Below are positions 1 through 9,874 of a stretch of DNA of 64,000 bases, in pieces. The notes under the pieces were generated by a model. The model saw nothing but the letters and a program-made list of their open reading frames with translations, was not told where the DNA came from and did no database searches. The translations under genes and the position numbers were made by a program. The DNA is taken from positions 227,464 through 291,463 of the forward strand of contig NZ_JACOIK010000008.1 of assembly GCF_014692515.1 (NCBI RefSeq). The letters run 5' to 3'. How positions within the stretch are numbered: position 1 is the stretch's first letter; the number at the start of each line of letters is the position of its first letter. This DNA is from Sphingobacterium micropteri. Lineage in GTDB: Bacteria; Bacteroidota; Bacteroidia; Sphingobacteriales; Sphingobacteriaceae.

Positions 1-43
1 ATGTATATGAAATCGTCAATATGAGTTATTAAACACTTCGACC

Positions 44-75
44 AAAAAAAGCTCCCGAGGCTCACGCCCCGGGAG
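44..75 (-). terminator. Rho-independent terminator of the first susCD locus
   Basis: Arms CTCCCGAGG (52-60) and CCCCGGGAG (67-75) form a 9-bp stem, with seven A on the plus strand at 44-50, which is a U tract on the minus transcript. The single non-Watson-Crick pair is a G-U wobble only when read on the minus strand, which fixes the direction. It lies just past the susD stop. Two near-identical copies occur at 36884-36917 and 45802-45833. Confidence 0.85.
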
Positions 76-130
76 TACACAACACCATTAAACAAACAAT
101 TTACCAAACGTGCTGTTGTCTGCTTTTATG

Positions 131-1561
131 TTAATATCCATCGTTCTGTGTAATCAGATTATTTTGTAAACGTACAATATCCGGAATGGGAAGTAATAAT
201 TTTTCTTCGGTAACCGACTTCCCTTTGGCTGTCAGCACCGAAACGGCACGATTCTGACGTTTCAGTAAGAACCAACGTTTAAATTCTCCCGCAAGTTCCA
301 TACGTGCTTCGTGTTCGAGCGCCAGCGGAAGTGTTCCATATTTATCTGTTGGGTACGCCGTAGTCCCCCACAGGGGTAAATCAGCCCGATCTCGTACTTC
401 ATTCATATATTGAGGGTCTCCGGTAGCTTCTGTCAGCATCAATAATACATCTGCAAAACGATACACCATAAAGTCATTATTCGCCAATAACGTTGTACCA
501 TTCACGGTCGCATCTGGATGTATCCATTTCTGGTAAAACTTCTGTTCAACGAAGGTTGCCCCACTTTGATATCCTTGCGCAACCGTAATATCTCGCCTTG
601 GATCTCCCGTTTCATATTCATTGTATAGATCATCTGTGACCTGATTCATTCCTACTCCCGAAAATCCCGATAAATTTATATTCGGAAAAAAGAATTGATA
701 AAACGGACTATGCGTGCCGGTGCTAGCATTCGCCGAAGAATATTGAATTTCAAAAACAGACTCCTTTGTATTCTTAGCATCCGGCCCCCAAACCTCCGCA
801 AACGTAGGGAGCAGGGCATATTGCCCGCTGTTATATACCTCTAATAATGTTTCGGCTGCAGCAGTTTTGTCGCCTAGAGTCAGATACACCTCTCCCAATG
901 CTGTCTGTGCAGCTCCTTTGGTCGGCCGGCCGACCAACTTTACGTTAGTCGCAAGCGGTAAGTTTTCCATCGCAAACTGCAGATCGGTCTTTATTTGTTC
1001 ATACACCTCTGTTTCCGTGGATCTTAAAATACCATAACTCTCTTGTGCCGAAACAGCTTTGGTTACCAGTGGCATACCACCCCACATTCTTACCATGTAG
1101 AAATAGTACACCCCCCTTAGAAAACGCATTTCCGCTTCCGCTATCTTTTTATATTCCACATCCAATTGAGTAGCTTCCTGAAGCTTATCAAGTACCGTAT
1201 TAACATTGAATAAAGCACTATAGAATGTCCTCCAGAAACTATACACCATCGTATTCGCTGTCTGAATCGTATAATCACGAATAGCATACTTATCAGCTTG
1301 GGCTCCCGCTATCAGATATAGTGTAGCGTTATCGCTCATCAGTTCACCTGTATAGGATACCGGTCCTTCAGGAGCGTATACGCTATACAATGTGTTCATA
1401 GCCGCGGTAATCGCAGATTCAAAGTCCGCTTCGCTATTATAAAAATTATTGGTATTCGCATTGGAAATCGGCGTCAGATCCGTAAACGATTTTCCACAGC
1501 CCGCCAAAAGCACAACAATCAGCGACAGCACAATTTTATTAAAATGATTAATCTTTTTCAT
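131..1561 (-). CDS. SusD/RagB-family nutrient-binding outer-membrane lipoprotein
   Basis: This 476-aa protein is the surface glycan-binding partner of the SusC transporter encoded just upstream in the same direction. A signal peptide ends in a lipobox LLAGC (Cys22), so it is a lipoprotein. The body is alpha-helical and TPR-like, with the usual family features: an N-terminal stretch rich in Asn/Thr, the region around MRFLRGVYYFYMVRMWGG, and a C-terminal LPIPDIVRLQNN close to the family's LLPIP..E ending. The gap from susC is 40 bp, so they are probably co-transcribed, and a terminator follows the stop. The substrate cannot be read from the sequence. Confidence 0.93.
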   Translation of the reverse strand: MKKINHFNKIVLSLIVVLLAGCGKSFTDLTPISNANTNNFYNSEADFESAITAAMNTLYSVYAPEGPVSYTGELMSDNATLYLIAGAQADKYAIRDYTIQTANTMVYSFWRTFYSALFNVNTVLDKLQEATQLDVEYKKIAEAEMRFLRGVYYFYMVRMWGGMPLVTKAVSAQESYGILRSTETEVYEQIKTDLQFAMENLPLATNVKLVGRPTKGAAQTALGEVYLTLGDKTAAAETLLEVYNSGQYALLPTFAEVWGPDAKNTKESVFEIQYSSANASTGTHSPFYQFFFPNINLSGFSGVGMNQVTDDLYNEYETGDPRRDITVAQGYQSGATFVEQKFYQKWIHPDATVNGTTLLANNDFMVYRFADVLLMLTEATGDPQYMNEVRDRADLPLWGTTAYPTDKYGTLPLALEHEARMELAGEFKRWFLLKRQNRAVSVLTAKGKSVTEEKLLLPIPDIVRLQNNLITQNDGY

Positions 1562-1601
1562 TATTAAAAATGTTTAGATAATATCTATAAATTCTATCCG
1601 C

Positions 1602-4600
1602 TTAAAATGAAGTTTTCAAACCCAACGTAACCACAAGCGGTAAAGGATAAGACCCATAATCTATGCCGAGCATCGATCCCGAAGGAAATGAAGAAGTCGA
1701 CACCCCCGTATTCGCTGCAGATGTACCCGCACTGTAATTCGTCGCCTTATAGGTCGTGTTTTCAGGGTCGTAACCTCTATATTTACTGAATAGCTTCACA
1801 TTGTCAGCATTTACAAATACCCGGAAATTATCAAAGGGTGTTTTTCTTAAAACAGACTGTGGAATATTGTAGGAAAGGGTTATGTTTTTCACCCGAATAA
1901 AGGATGCATCCTCCACCCAAAGCGTCGAAAACCCTTGTTGAAAAGGTCGTCGGTTAGCCGATGGTCTTGGGTTTACGCCATCACCCGGATTTTGTTCAGA
2001 TTCCCAAAAATTAGCAGCTCCAGCAAACAGGTTCCGTCCGCTGTTCCAGAACCCCAGAAACCGATAATTCTGATTAACGATCTCACCGCCTAAACGCCCC
2101 TGTAGTAGAACAGACAGCTCTATTCCCTTATATCCAAAACGATTCGTGATACCCCCGATAAAATTTGCCTGATTATTACCAATTACCGTTCTGTCATCGG
2201 TGGTAATCTGTCCATCGCCGTTGATATCGACAATGATCGGGTCACCGGTTCTCGTTGTACCCTCATGCGGGCTATTCTGAATTTCGGTGATATTATTGTA
2301 TACCCCGTCAAATACATACCCAAAATAATCAGAGACTGATGAACCGACAGCCGTACGCACCGTTGTTTCATTGTCGGTATAGTAAATCGGTGCATTTCCA
2401 GGGCCTAATTGTAACACCTTGTTTCGATTTAGGCTGAAGTTAATATCAGTTGCCCACGTAAAATTACGCTGTACATTTTTTGAGGATACGAGTATCTCCA
2501 CACCGCTGTTACGCATCTTGCCTACATTGGTTAACTGGCTCGAAAAACCTGTAATATCCGGTATTGGCACATTTAATAACATATCCTCCGTGATAGAACG
2601 ATAAACTTCGATCGTAGCCGAAAGCCGATTTCGTAATACGGCAACATCCAACCCCACATTTAGCTGGCTTGTTTTTTCCCAGCGCAAAGCTGCATTATCC
2701 AATGTGATGGGTTTTAAACCCGCAATAATATTGCCGTTGGATACGTAGTTTGCCGCCCCCAGTAAACTGATGGCTCCATAGTTCGGAATCTGGTTGTTTC
2801 CGACCTGCCCATAGCTGGCCTTTAACTTTAAAAGATTTACTCCGCCAAATCCTTTCATAAAGCTTTCGTCGGATATTACCCAACCTGCAGAAACCGATGG
2901 GAAATAACCCCATTGGTTGTTTCTGCTAAACCGTGAGCTACCATCCCGACGTATACTGGCCGACAGAAAATACCTGTTCATAAAATCATAATTTACTCTT
3001 CCCAAGTAACTCTGGATCGCCCATTCACTAGCTGTAGAGGTACCACCAGTAACCGTACCTGCATTAATAGTCTGCACGAGATCATTCGGGAAATTCGATG
3101 CTGTTACGGATTGAAACTCCGTGCGTTCTTTTTGGGAGGTATAGCCTGCCAATACGTTAAAGTTATGGTCAGCCAACGAAAAATCGTAGGTAACCGTGTT
3201 TTCCCAGAGCCAGTTTAGTTTGTTACCGGCATCAGCTGTGGCCGAAGAAGTAGCGAGATCCTGATTAAACCCATACCCTTGATTTTTCATTCTGTAGAAA
3301 TTATACACGTTATTTGACAGGTTTGCACTCAAGCTCGATTTAAACTTCAAACCTTCTATAATATCATATTCCAAGAACCCCAATGCAAACGTATTGTAAG
3401 CTTTATTCTTTTTATCGGTAAATCTTGTCGTCGCATAAGGATGCCATAAGTTTACCGGATTAAATTGCTGTGGATATCTATACCAAATCGAATTAGGATC
3501 GACAATACCCAAATTGCCATTTTCGTTATACAACGGGAAAAACGGATCGCTTTGTAATGCCAGACTAATGACATCGCTCTTTCCATTAACACCTTCGGTT
3601 CGGTCATGTATACCGGTAAGGCTCAAATTCATGCCAACGGATACCTTGTTAGAAAGTTTTTGCCGAATATTAGATCGCAATCCCAGCCGACGATAATAGT
3701 TCTGATCTAAAACCGCATCCTGATTAAGCAGGCCTGCTGAAAACAGATATTGCGTTGCATCCGTACCACCCGAAACCGATAGTTGTGCGTTAGCCATAGG
3801 TGCCGTCTTGAACATCACGTCCTGCCAATCGGTTCCGTTCCCAAACTGTTCCGGACTGTTAATAAATTCCTCCGGAATTTTATACAAGGTAGAGCCGCCC
3901 CTAGCACTGTTCGGATCGCTAGCCTTATTTACCTCCGGATTCAGATCCACCCATGCATTATTTTTTGCAGCAACATAATAGCGTATCCATTCTTGGGCAT
4001 CCATCATGTCCACCATTCGGGTTACTTTCTGAACGCCGTAATCAAAACCAGCCGTAACCATGGGTTTGCCGGGCTTTCCTAATTTAGTGGTAATCATGAT
4101 TACGCCATTAGCACCACGAGATCCATATATCGATGCTGAAGAAGCATCTTTCAATATTTCTACCGACTGGATATCCTGTGGGTTGATCATGTTCATATTA
4201 AAATCTTCCAAGGGCACACCATCTATTACAAACAAAGGATTGGTACCAGCCGTGATGGAGCTGATCCCTCTGATCTGTACGACAGGCGCAGCACCGGGCG
4301 CTCCCTGCGATTGCGTAATGTTCACCCCCGGAACCGTTCCACTAAGGGATTGCACTACATTACTAAAGGAACGGTCCTTGAATTCGTCATAATTCACAGA
4401 GGCTACAGAGCCCGTTACCGACCTTTTTTTCTGTGTACCGTATCCCACTACAACCACTTCATCCAAGCTCGAATCTTCACTTTCCAAAACCACATCTATC
4501 CTTACCGAACTTACCGTCACTTCTTTATCCGCATAACCCACGGAAGAAAAGACCAACACATCGCCACTTTGTGCTTGGATAGCGAATTGACCACTTTCGT

Positions 4601-5096
4601 CCGTTGCCGTAGCTATAGCTTTCCCTTTTACCGACACACTTATTCCAACCAATGCAGCCCCGTTACTATCCACAACCTGACCACGCACTCCACGTTGCTC
4701 CATAGCTCCGGAAGCTACTACAGATACCCTCTTATTCTCTGCCTCACGGACTACGATCGACTTTCCGTCCACTACATAGGTCAAGCCTCGGTCGTTGAAG
4801 ATGACATTCAACGCATTTTTGAGGGACTCATTTTGAAGGTTCACCGTAACCAATCCCGACTTTTTCAAAATAGCAGCATCGCAGATAATCGTATATCCGG
4901 TCTGCTTCTTAATCTGTCGAAAAACGTCTTTCATCGAAGCTTCCTTCCGGTTCAAATTAACAGTCTGCCCGAGTGCATTCGCATAGCTCTGCACCGAAAA
5001 GACAACGATAAGAAGTAAGATTAATTTCATAATAATTAAGTTTCTATAGTGCAACAACAGATAGCTCCGCCATAGGGATAAAACGTATATTTTCAT
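1602..5096 (-). CDS. SusC/RagA-family TonB-dependent transporter with STN domain
   Basis: Outer-membrane TonB-dependent importer that pairs with the SusD downstream. Domains in order: signal segment, STN domain (about residues 45-110, the signalling domain that talks to FecR), carboxypeptidase-regulatory-like beta domain (about 137-215), plug beginning near VVVVGYGTQKK, then a beta-barrel ending in aromatic LKTSF. The longest frame begins at 5174, but the first 26 residues there are hydrophilic and atypical. I prefer the ATG at 5096 (1,164 aa); 5030 (MKLILLL, a compact signal peptide) is also possible. The STN domain and the FecR/ECF genes upstream indicate trans-envelope induction by substrate. 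Confidence 0.9.
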   Translation of the reverse strand: MKIYVLSLWRSYLLLHYRNLIIMKLILLLIVVFSVQSYANALGQTVNLNRKEASMKDVFRQIKKQTGYTIICDAAILKKSGLVTVNLQNESLKNALNVIFNDRGLTYVVDGKSIVVREAENKRVSVVASGAMEQRGVRGQVVDSNGAALVGISVSVKGKAIATATDESGQFAIQAQSGDVLVFSSVGYADKEVTVSSVRIDVVLESEDSSLDEVVVVGYGTQKKRSVTGSVASVNYDEFKDRSFSNVVQSLSGTVPGVNITQSQGAPGAAPVVQIRGISSITAGTNPLFVIDGVPLEDFNMNMINPQDIQSVEILKDASSASIYGSRGANGVIMITTKLGKPGKPMVTAGFDYGVQKVTRMVDMMDAQEWIRYYVAAKNNAWVDLNPEVNKASDPNSARGGSTLYKIPEEFINSPEQFGNGTDWQDVMFKTAPMANAQLSVSGGTDATQYLFSAGLLNQDAVLDQNYYRRLGLRSNIRQKLSNKVSVGMNLSLTGIHDRTEGVNGKSDVISLALQSDPFFPLYNENGNLGIVDPNSIWYRYPQQFNPVNLWHPYATTRFTDKKNKAYNTFALGFLEYDIIEGLKFKSSLSANLSNNVYNFYRMKNQGYGFNQDLATSSATADAGNKLNWLWENTVTYDFSLADHNFNVLAGYTSQKERTEFQSVTASNFPNDLVQTINAGTVTGGTSTASEWAIQSYLGRVNYDFMNRYFLSASIRRDGSSRFSRNNQWGYFPSVSAGWVISDESFMKGFGGVNLLKLKASYGQVGNNQIPNYGAISLLGAANYVSNGNIIAGLKPITLDNAALRWEKTSQLNVGLDVAVLRNRLSATIEVYRSITEDMLLNVPIPDITGFSSQLTNVGKMRNSGVEILVSSKNVQRNFTWATDINFSLNRNKVLQLGPGNAPIYYTDNETTVRTAVGSSVSDYFGYVFDGVYNNITEIQNSPHEGTTRTGDPIIVDINGDGQITTDDRTVIGNNQANFIGGITNRFGYKGIELSVLLQGRLGGEIVNQNYRFLGFWNSGRNLFAGAANFWESEQNPGDGVNPRPSANRRPFQQGFSTLWVEDASFIRVKNITLSYNIPQSVLRKTPFDNFRVFVNADNVKLFSKYRGYDPENTTYKATNYSAGTSAANTGVSTSSFPSGSMLGIDYGSYPLPLVVTLGLKTSF

Positions 5097-5250
5097 CTGA
5101 ATAATTTTGTTTACAAAGGCGATGAAGCCATCAGATTTTTCACGATTGTTTATATAGGAAGTGCGAAAAACCATGATAGTTTCATTACTTTTGATTGGTT
5201 TTAAGTTTACATAAATAGTTTATAATGCATTTTATGGAAGTTAACCATCG

Positions 5251-5276
5251 GCTGGGGAAGCTCCACCTTCCCCAGC
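5251..5276 (-). terminator. Hairpin between fecR and susC (possible attenuator or terminator)
   Basis: Perfect 10-bp stem GCTGGGGAAG (5251-5260) / CTTCCCCAGC (5267-5276) with a 6-nt loop. It lies between the fecR stop and the susC start. The U-rich side is on the plus strand (TTCTTATTTG), so on the minus transcript it may be a partial terminator, attenuator or processing site rather than a strong terminator. The second FecR/SusC locus has a hairpin in the same place. Confidence 0.5.
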
Positions 5277-5308
5277 TTCTTATTTGCCTTCCGAAAGAGT
5301 AAAAGGCG

Positions 5309-6493
5309 CTATTTCATAAAACGTACCCTCCTTCCCTCAATTTCCACTTTTACATTTTTATTCGTTAGCTGGATCAGTTTCAATACTTGTCCGAAGTTTT
5401 CGCGCCGCGGCACCGATCCCCAAAGATGGATATCCTTCAAAGCTGGATCAACGTCAATATCTAAGTCATACCACCTTCCGATTCTATTAGCCGCTTCGAC
5501 CAAACTCTCTTCGTTGAACATGAACTCATCGTTCTTCCAAGCAATGTATTCATCGACATTTACATCCCCAACTTCCAAATGCTTTTGCGTTACCAATGCT
5601 TGCTGACCGGGGTATAGCACCCGCTCTTTCTGTCCCTCTATCGAAACCGCAATACGTCCTTCCACCAACGTCACTGCGGATTTACGCTCTGTGGGATAGG
5701 CGTTCACGTTAAAATGGGTACCCAGTACTTCAATCCGTTGGTTGACGGTTTCCACAATAAACGGTTTAGATTTATCTTTAGCGACTTCAAAATAGGCCTC
5801 CCCTGTCAGCTGGACCACGCGATTCTCACCTGCAAAAGTCTGCGGATAACACAACTCGCTTTCCGCATTCATCCACACCTTGGTACCATCGGCCAAGACG
5901 ACATAGAAATCATTCCCTCGTGGTACAGATAGCGTCATCACAGCGTCATTCACTTGGGTTCCATCATCAAACAAAGGGCTTCCGTCACTATACCGAAGCT
6001 GATCACCTGTAATAATCCCACCTTCGTCCGAACGCAGCTCTACGTTCCATCCGTCCGACATCGACAACCTGACACCGTTTTTTCCGGGTAGAATATTCGT
6101 CGCCAACTCCATCGTATCTGGCTGTTTGATGGGCTGCGAAGGTTGCAGCCATAAGATACCCATCACCAGCGCAGCACAAGCCGCGATACCGGCTAACGCG
6201 TAGCTGAACCACTTCATTTTATTTACAGGCTGTATCTCTGTAGTTTCTTGGATTCGATCAAGAATCTTTGTCAAAATGGGATCATTAGCCATGTGATCAT
6301 CATCCTGAGATAAACTATTATATAGTTTAATCGCTTCTATAAATTGATCGTTGTTTTCCATTTCGCCGAGCAACTCCTTCAAAGACGGATGTTTCTCAAC
6401 GAAGGTATTGATATCGATCTCGGTCGCTCTATCACGAGTTGGATTTATAAAATATCGCTTCCATTGAAGGACAGTCTGATCTATTCGTTTCAT
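5309..6493 (-). CDS. FecR-family anti-sigma factor
   Basis: A 394-aa inner-membrane anti-sigma regulator. The N-terminal cytoplasmic part (about 1-94) would hold the ECF sigma. A single membrane span follows (about 95-114, FSYALAGIAACAALVMGIL). The periplasmic FecR domain contains VPRGNDFYVVLADGTKVWMN and GTHFNVNAY, and a C-terminal DUF4974-type domain contacts the STN domain of SusC. It lies between its sigma gene (123 bp upstream) and the STN-type susC. The length is normal for Bacteroidota FecR. By family knowledge, occupied SusC signals through FecR to release the sigma factor. Confidence 0.92.
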   Translation of the reverse strand: MKRIDQTVLQWKRYFINPTRDRATEIDINTFVEKHPSLKELLGEMENNDQFIEAIKLYNSLSQDDDHMANDPILTKILDRIQETTEIQPVNKMKWFSYALAGIAACAALVMGILWLQPSQPIKQPDTMELATNILPGKNGVRLSMSDGWNVELRSDEGGIITGDQLRYSDGSPLFDDGTQVNDAVMTLSVPRGNDFYVVLADGTKVWMNAESELCYPQTFAGENRVVQLTGEAYFEVAKDKSKPFIVETVNQRIEVLGTHFNVNAYPTERKSAVTLVEGRIAVSIEGQKERVLYPGQQALVTQKHLEVGDVNVDEYIAWKNDEFMFNEESLVEAANRIGRWYDLDIDVDPALKDIHLWGSVPRRENFGQVLKLIQLTNKNVKVEIEGRRVRFMK

Positions 6494-6615
6494 GGATTTA
6501 TAATCGTATTGTCATAGTAAGACACATCCCTATCGGATATCTTACACAAAAAATAAAAATAATTATAAGTAACTGATTATTAGCTATAAATACTTATCTA
6601 GCGAAGAGCGTATTC

Positions 6616-7233
6616 TTATTGCAGAAACAAGGTATGTAACAACGAGAATGTCACGACTAGTCCTTTTTTCATAAGCAATTCGCGCAGGGTCGCAATAGCC
6701 CGGGATCGGTTAGCATATACCGCAGTAGCACTAAGCTGTAATTTTTCACTGATTTCCTCTACGCTCATATCTTCCAAGAAAGTATACCGAAACACTTCCT
6801 GTTGCTTTAACGGAAGTCTATCGACCTCTTCCATAATGCTTTTGATTAGTTCTGTACGCAGTATGTTCCCAAATATATCATCATCCTCTAAGAGCGTTTC
6901 TTCGAAATCGGCCGGCACATCTTCCAAAGACATAGCTTGTGGTCTACGCAGATAGTTTAAACTGGCGTTTTTCGCCATGACATACAGATAAGCCCTTAAA
7001 CTATCTATACGACGAAGCTTAGTTCGCGCATTCCAGGCCTTGACAAATATATCCGCTACGATATCTTCTGCGACTTCCCGACTTCCCACATAACGTATAA
7101 CAAAAAAAAGTAACGGTTGCCGATAGAGACGGTATGCGGTCGTCAGCCCTTCCACCTCTCCGTTACACATATTATTTAAGAAGATCGTGTTTTCCATTTC
7201 CCGGTCCATATAGTCCCCCCCTAACTTGCCCAT
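6616..7233 (-). CDS. FecI-type ECF RNA polymerase sigma factor
   Basis: A 205-aa sigma-70 family protein with region 2 (about 35-100, including EDIVADIFVKAWNAR and SLRAYLYVMAKNASLNYLRR) and region 4 HTH (about 145-195, LPLKQQEVFRYTFLEDMSVEEISEKL). It lacks regions 1 and 3, as in all ECF sigmas. A second in-frame ATG at 7209 follows a G-rich stretch, so a 197-aa form is possible. The neighbouring fecR and STN-type susC make this a three-component surface-signalling switch for the first transport locus. Confidence 0.92.
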   Translation of the reverse strand: MGKLGGDYMDREMENTIFLNNMCNGEVEGLTTAYRLYRQPLLFFVIRYVGSREVAEDIVADIFVKAWNARTKLRRIDSLRAYLYVMAKNASLNYLRRPQAMSLEDVPADFEETLLEDDDIFGNILRTELIKSIMEEVDRLPLKQQEVFRYTFLEDMSVEEISEKLQLSATAVYANRSRAIATLRELLMKKGLVVTFSLLHTLFLQ

Positions 7234-7336
7234 TAATTAGCCTTTATTGAAAACTAAATTATCGTTCCGTATTCCGCTGTAACACGTTTTTACGATGTAT
7301 AGTCGCAATAATAAAAGCAAAAATATAGGAGATCGA

Positions 7337-8149
7337 CTAAATTACGAATCTCTTCGCTAAATCCGTCCTGTACCGTCTGTTAGCATTCCTACGGTTTTTC
7401 ATAGCATTGATTACTATGAAAATGAGTATAACAAATGCTACGATATAGCAGGTATAGACAACCGCAAGGCTCCCATTAGCCGTATTATTGGCGACGGAAA
7501 TCGCGATGAGCGCCCAGATACCGACCAAGCCATATTCGCGAAGATTCCGTGTCATGATCATAAACACGTTCACTACACCCGCAATAGCTATCATGAAAAC
7601 AGTCCATGTCACCGCCGAAATGCCCCAGCCATCCCAATTCATTTTCGTGAGCCAAGCCGCCACATTCGCTATCAGCGCAACAGAGATCCAGCCGGCATAT
7701 AGCGCGAAAGGCAAGAATACAAAAAGATATCTTCTAAACGGGTGGTAATCCAATTCCATCCGTGTTATCAAAATAATTCTCAGCAAGCAAACAAGAAGAG
7801 CGACCATAATGATAACAGAAAGCCCAACATAATCATTTAACCAAGCGATCACCCAAAGTGAATTCGCCAGACAAGTAAATACGAAAAGCCCGCGTATTTT
7901 GAAAAGGATAGGATCCGTTTCCTTTTTCGTGAAGAGGGCGCGCCCTGTATAGATGACAAAACCTAACAATGCGAAATAAATAATTCCCCAGATAGAAAAT
8001 GCATATCCCGCCGGAGTGAAAAAATTAGCATATCTATCCGATACCGTCGCCATGGTATTGCCGTTAAAGATTCCAGCATTACCGAAATAATTGACAAAAA
8101 CGGTGATGATCAAGGCAAGGCCGTTGGTTATGGGAAGAACAGTTTTCAT
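7337..8149 (-). CDS. TspO/MBR-like tryptophan-rich membrane protein
   Basis: A 270-aa integral membrane protein with about seven or eight hydrophobic spans and many Trp residues. The stretch FFTPAGYAFSIWGIIYFALL matches the conserved F-TPAG-F--IW--IY segment of the larger TspO-related family often annotated as tryptophan-rich sensory protein. The ligand and role are unknown for this longer subgroup. The C-terminus is basic and cytoplasmic-looking. It stands alone between the sigma gene and the sulfatase, all in the same direction but with about 100-bp gaps, so co-transcription is uncertain. Confidence 0.7.
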   Translation of the reverse strand: MKTVLPITNGLALIITVFVNYFGNAGIFNGNTMATVSDRYANFFTPAGYAFSIWGIIYFALLGFVIYTGRALFTKKETDPILFKIRGLFVFTCLANSLWVIAWLNDYVGLSVIIMVALLVCLLRIILITRMELDYHPFRRYLFVFLPFALYAGWISVALIANVAAWLTKMNWDGWGISAVTWTVFMIAIAGVVNVFMIMTRNLREYGLVGIWALIAISVANNTANGSLAVVYTCYIVAFVILIFIVINAMKNRRNANRRYRTDLAKRFVI

Positions 8150-8247
8150 ACAACTAACTTAAGGGGTTACCTAACAAAAACCGTTGCGATTCCATTTTGT
8201 TTTGTAAGAACTCTAAAAAAGAAAATGAAAGTAAAGGTTATTGATGA

Positions 8248-9864
8248 TCATCGATCTACCCCAACTTCCACCGCCCAATTTTGGTAGGATTCCTTCATCT
8301 TTTCGATAAGAGCAGGATGCTGTTGACTCAAGTCGTGCAATTCGACCGGATCATCCTTCATGTTAAACAACTTGACATGCCCGTTTGAATCATCACCCAC
8401 TAACTTCCAATCTCCATCCCGCATTGCCCACTTACCAAAATGCTCCCAGTACAACGTCCGATCCTCTCCAGTTTCCCCTTTAAGAACAGGTAATAAGGAA
8501 ATACCTCTTGTGTCTTTAATTTCATGGCCGTTGCGTCTTTTCGGATAGGTGGCTCCGGCAATATCGATGCAGGTCGTCATGATATCCGTAATATGCCCCA
8601 CCTCGTCCGTTTGATTATCTTTTCTTTTGCAAATACCACTCGGCCAATGTACAATAAACGGTGTGATAATCCCACCTTCCTCCGTCCATGATTTGTACAT
8701 CCTATAAGGCGTATTTGATACATTGGCCCAAGGTTCATCGTAAGCCAAATAAGAACCCCGTTGCCCGACTTTTACGTGTGGATCATGTAATTTCCGTCCA
8801 TCGATGTTTTCTGCACTTGCTCCATTATCGGAAAGGAAAACAATCAAGGTGTTATCGAATTTTCCTTGCTTTTTCAACGCTGCGACAAGCTGACCGATCC
8901 CTTGGTCCATACGGTCAACCATAGCCGCATATACCTCCATCCGATCCGCCCACTCTTGCGGATTATCCAGCGATTGCCACTCGGGTATTCCTTCTGGGCT
9001 GCCAGAAAGTTTATGCTGCGCATCGATTATTCCTAACTGCTTCATCCGCTCATAACGGTATCTACGAATGTGTTCCCAGCCTTTGTCATATATCCCATCG
9101 TAACGCTCGATATCTTCCTGGGGTGCGTGCAGCGGCCAGTGTGGTGCTGTGTAAGCCAGGTATAGGAAGAAAGGTTTTTCCTTATCCTCCCTGTTGTGCC
9201 GATCTAGGAAAGATAACGCTGTATCGGTAAAGGCATCCGTCATATAAAAATCTTCAATTGGAGGAGACCATAGCTCATCTTCGTATACCATTTGCCGTTT
9301 GCGCGGTTCTTCCACTAGTTCAAAATAGCTACTTGCTCCGCTAATCAGTCCAAAATAGTGGTCAAATCCGCGTTGCCGTGGCCAGTGTTCCGGTCGTTCG
9401 CCTACATGCCATTTTCCAGCCATATAGGTTTTATAGCCCGCTTCTTTCAACACCTCAGCCAATGTTACGCTTTGTTCATTTAGGAATCCCTGATAGGGCC
9501 CTGGCTGTGGTTTGCTCCCCACATTACTCACCATCTTTCCCATTCCGGCTTCGTGGGGATATAATCCCGTCAGCAGTGCTGCCCGGGAAGGGCAGCACCG
9601 TGTCGCGTTATAAAAAGAACGGAACTGAAGGCCATCATCCGCCAATTGATCAAGATTCGGGGTATTAATTTCACTGCCGTAACAACCCAGGTCTGAATAC
9701 CCCATATCATCCGCCATTATTACGATAATATTCGGACGGTCGGCAGGAAATAACTGGGCAACAGCTAAATGCCCAGAAAACAGTAATCCAATGATCAGTA
9801 TCCAAAAACGTAAAGCTAGATAGCCTTCCAAAATAAAGATCGGGTACGAAAAAAAAGATCTCAT
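8248..9864 (-). CDS. Sulfatase (arylsulfatase A-like), exported
   Basis: A 538-aa type I sulfatase that hydrolyses sulfate esters. The metal-site ADDMGYSDLGCYG (Asp52, Asp53) and the maturation motif CCPSRAALLTG (Cys90, predicted to become formylglycine) are intact, as is the later FLSDNGASAE metal site. The N-terminal hydrophobic stretch ending AVAQ points to export to the periplasm. The ATG at 9864 lies 10 bp past the susD stop, so it is the last gene of the susC-susD-sulfatase operon. This suggests the imported substrate is a sulfated glycan or sulfated monosaccharide. An anaerobic or FGE-type maturase is not in the window. Confidence 0.92.
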   Translation of the reverse strand: MRSFFSYPIFILEGYLALRFWILIIGLLFSGHLAVAQLFPADRPNIIVIMADDMGYSDLGCYGSEINTPNLDQLADDGLQFRSFYNATRCCPSRAALLTGLYPHEAGMGKMVSNVGSKPQPGPYQGFLNEQSVTLAEVLKEAGYKTYMAGKWHVGERPEHWPRQRGFDHYFGLISGASSYFELVEEPRKRQMVYEDELWSPPIEDFYMTDAFTDTALSFLDRHNREDKEKPFFLYLAYTAPHWPLHAPQEDIERYDGIYDKGWEHIRRYRYERMKQLGIIDAQHKLSGSPEGIPEWQSLDNPQEWADRMEVYAAMVDRMDQGIGQLVAALKKQGKFDNTLIVFLSDNGASAENIDGRKLHDPHVKVGQRGSYLAYDEPWANVSNTPYRMYKSWTEEGGIITPFIVHWPSGICKRKDNQTDEVGHITDIMTTCIDIAGATYPKRRNGHEIKDTRGISLLPVLKGETGEDRTLYWEHFGKWAMRDGDWKLVGDDSNGHVKLFNMKDDPVELHDLSQQHPALIEKMKESYQNWAVEVGVDR

Positions 9865-9874
9865 ATCATGTTTT

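Noticed and set aside
4060..5018. Plus-strand frames of 110 and 235 codons
   Set aside because: They are antisense to the well-supported susC gene (STN, regulatory and plug domains) and have no family features.
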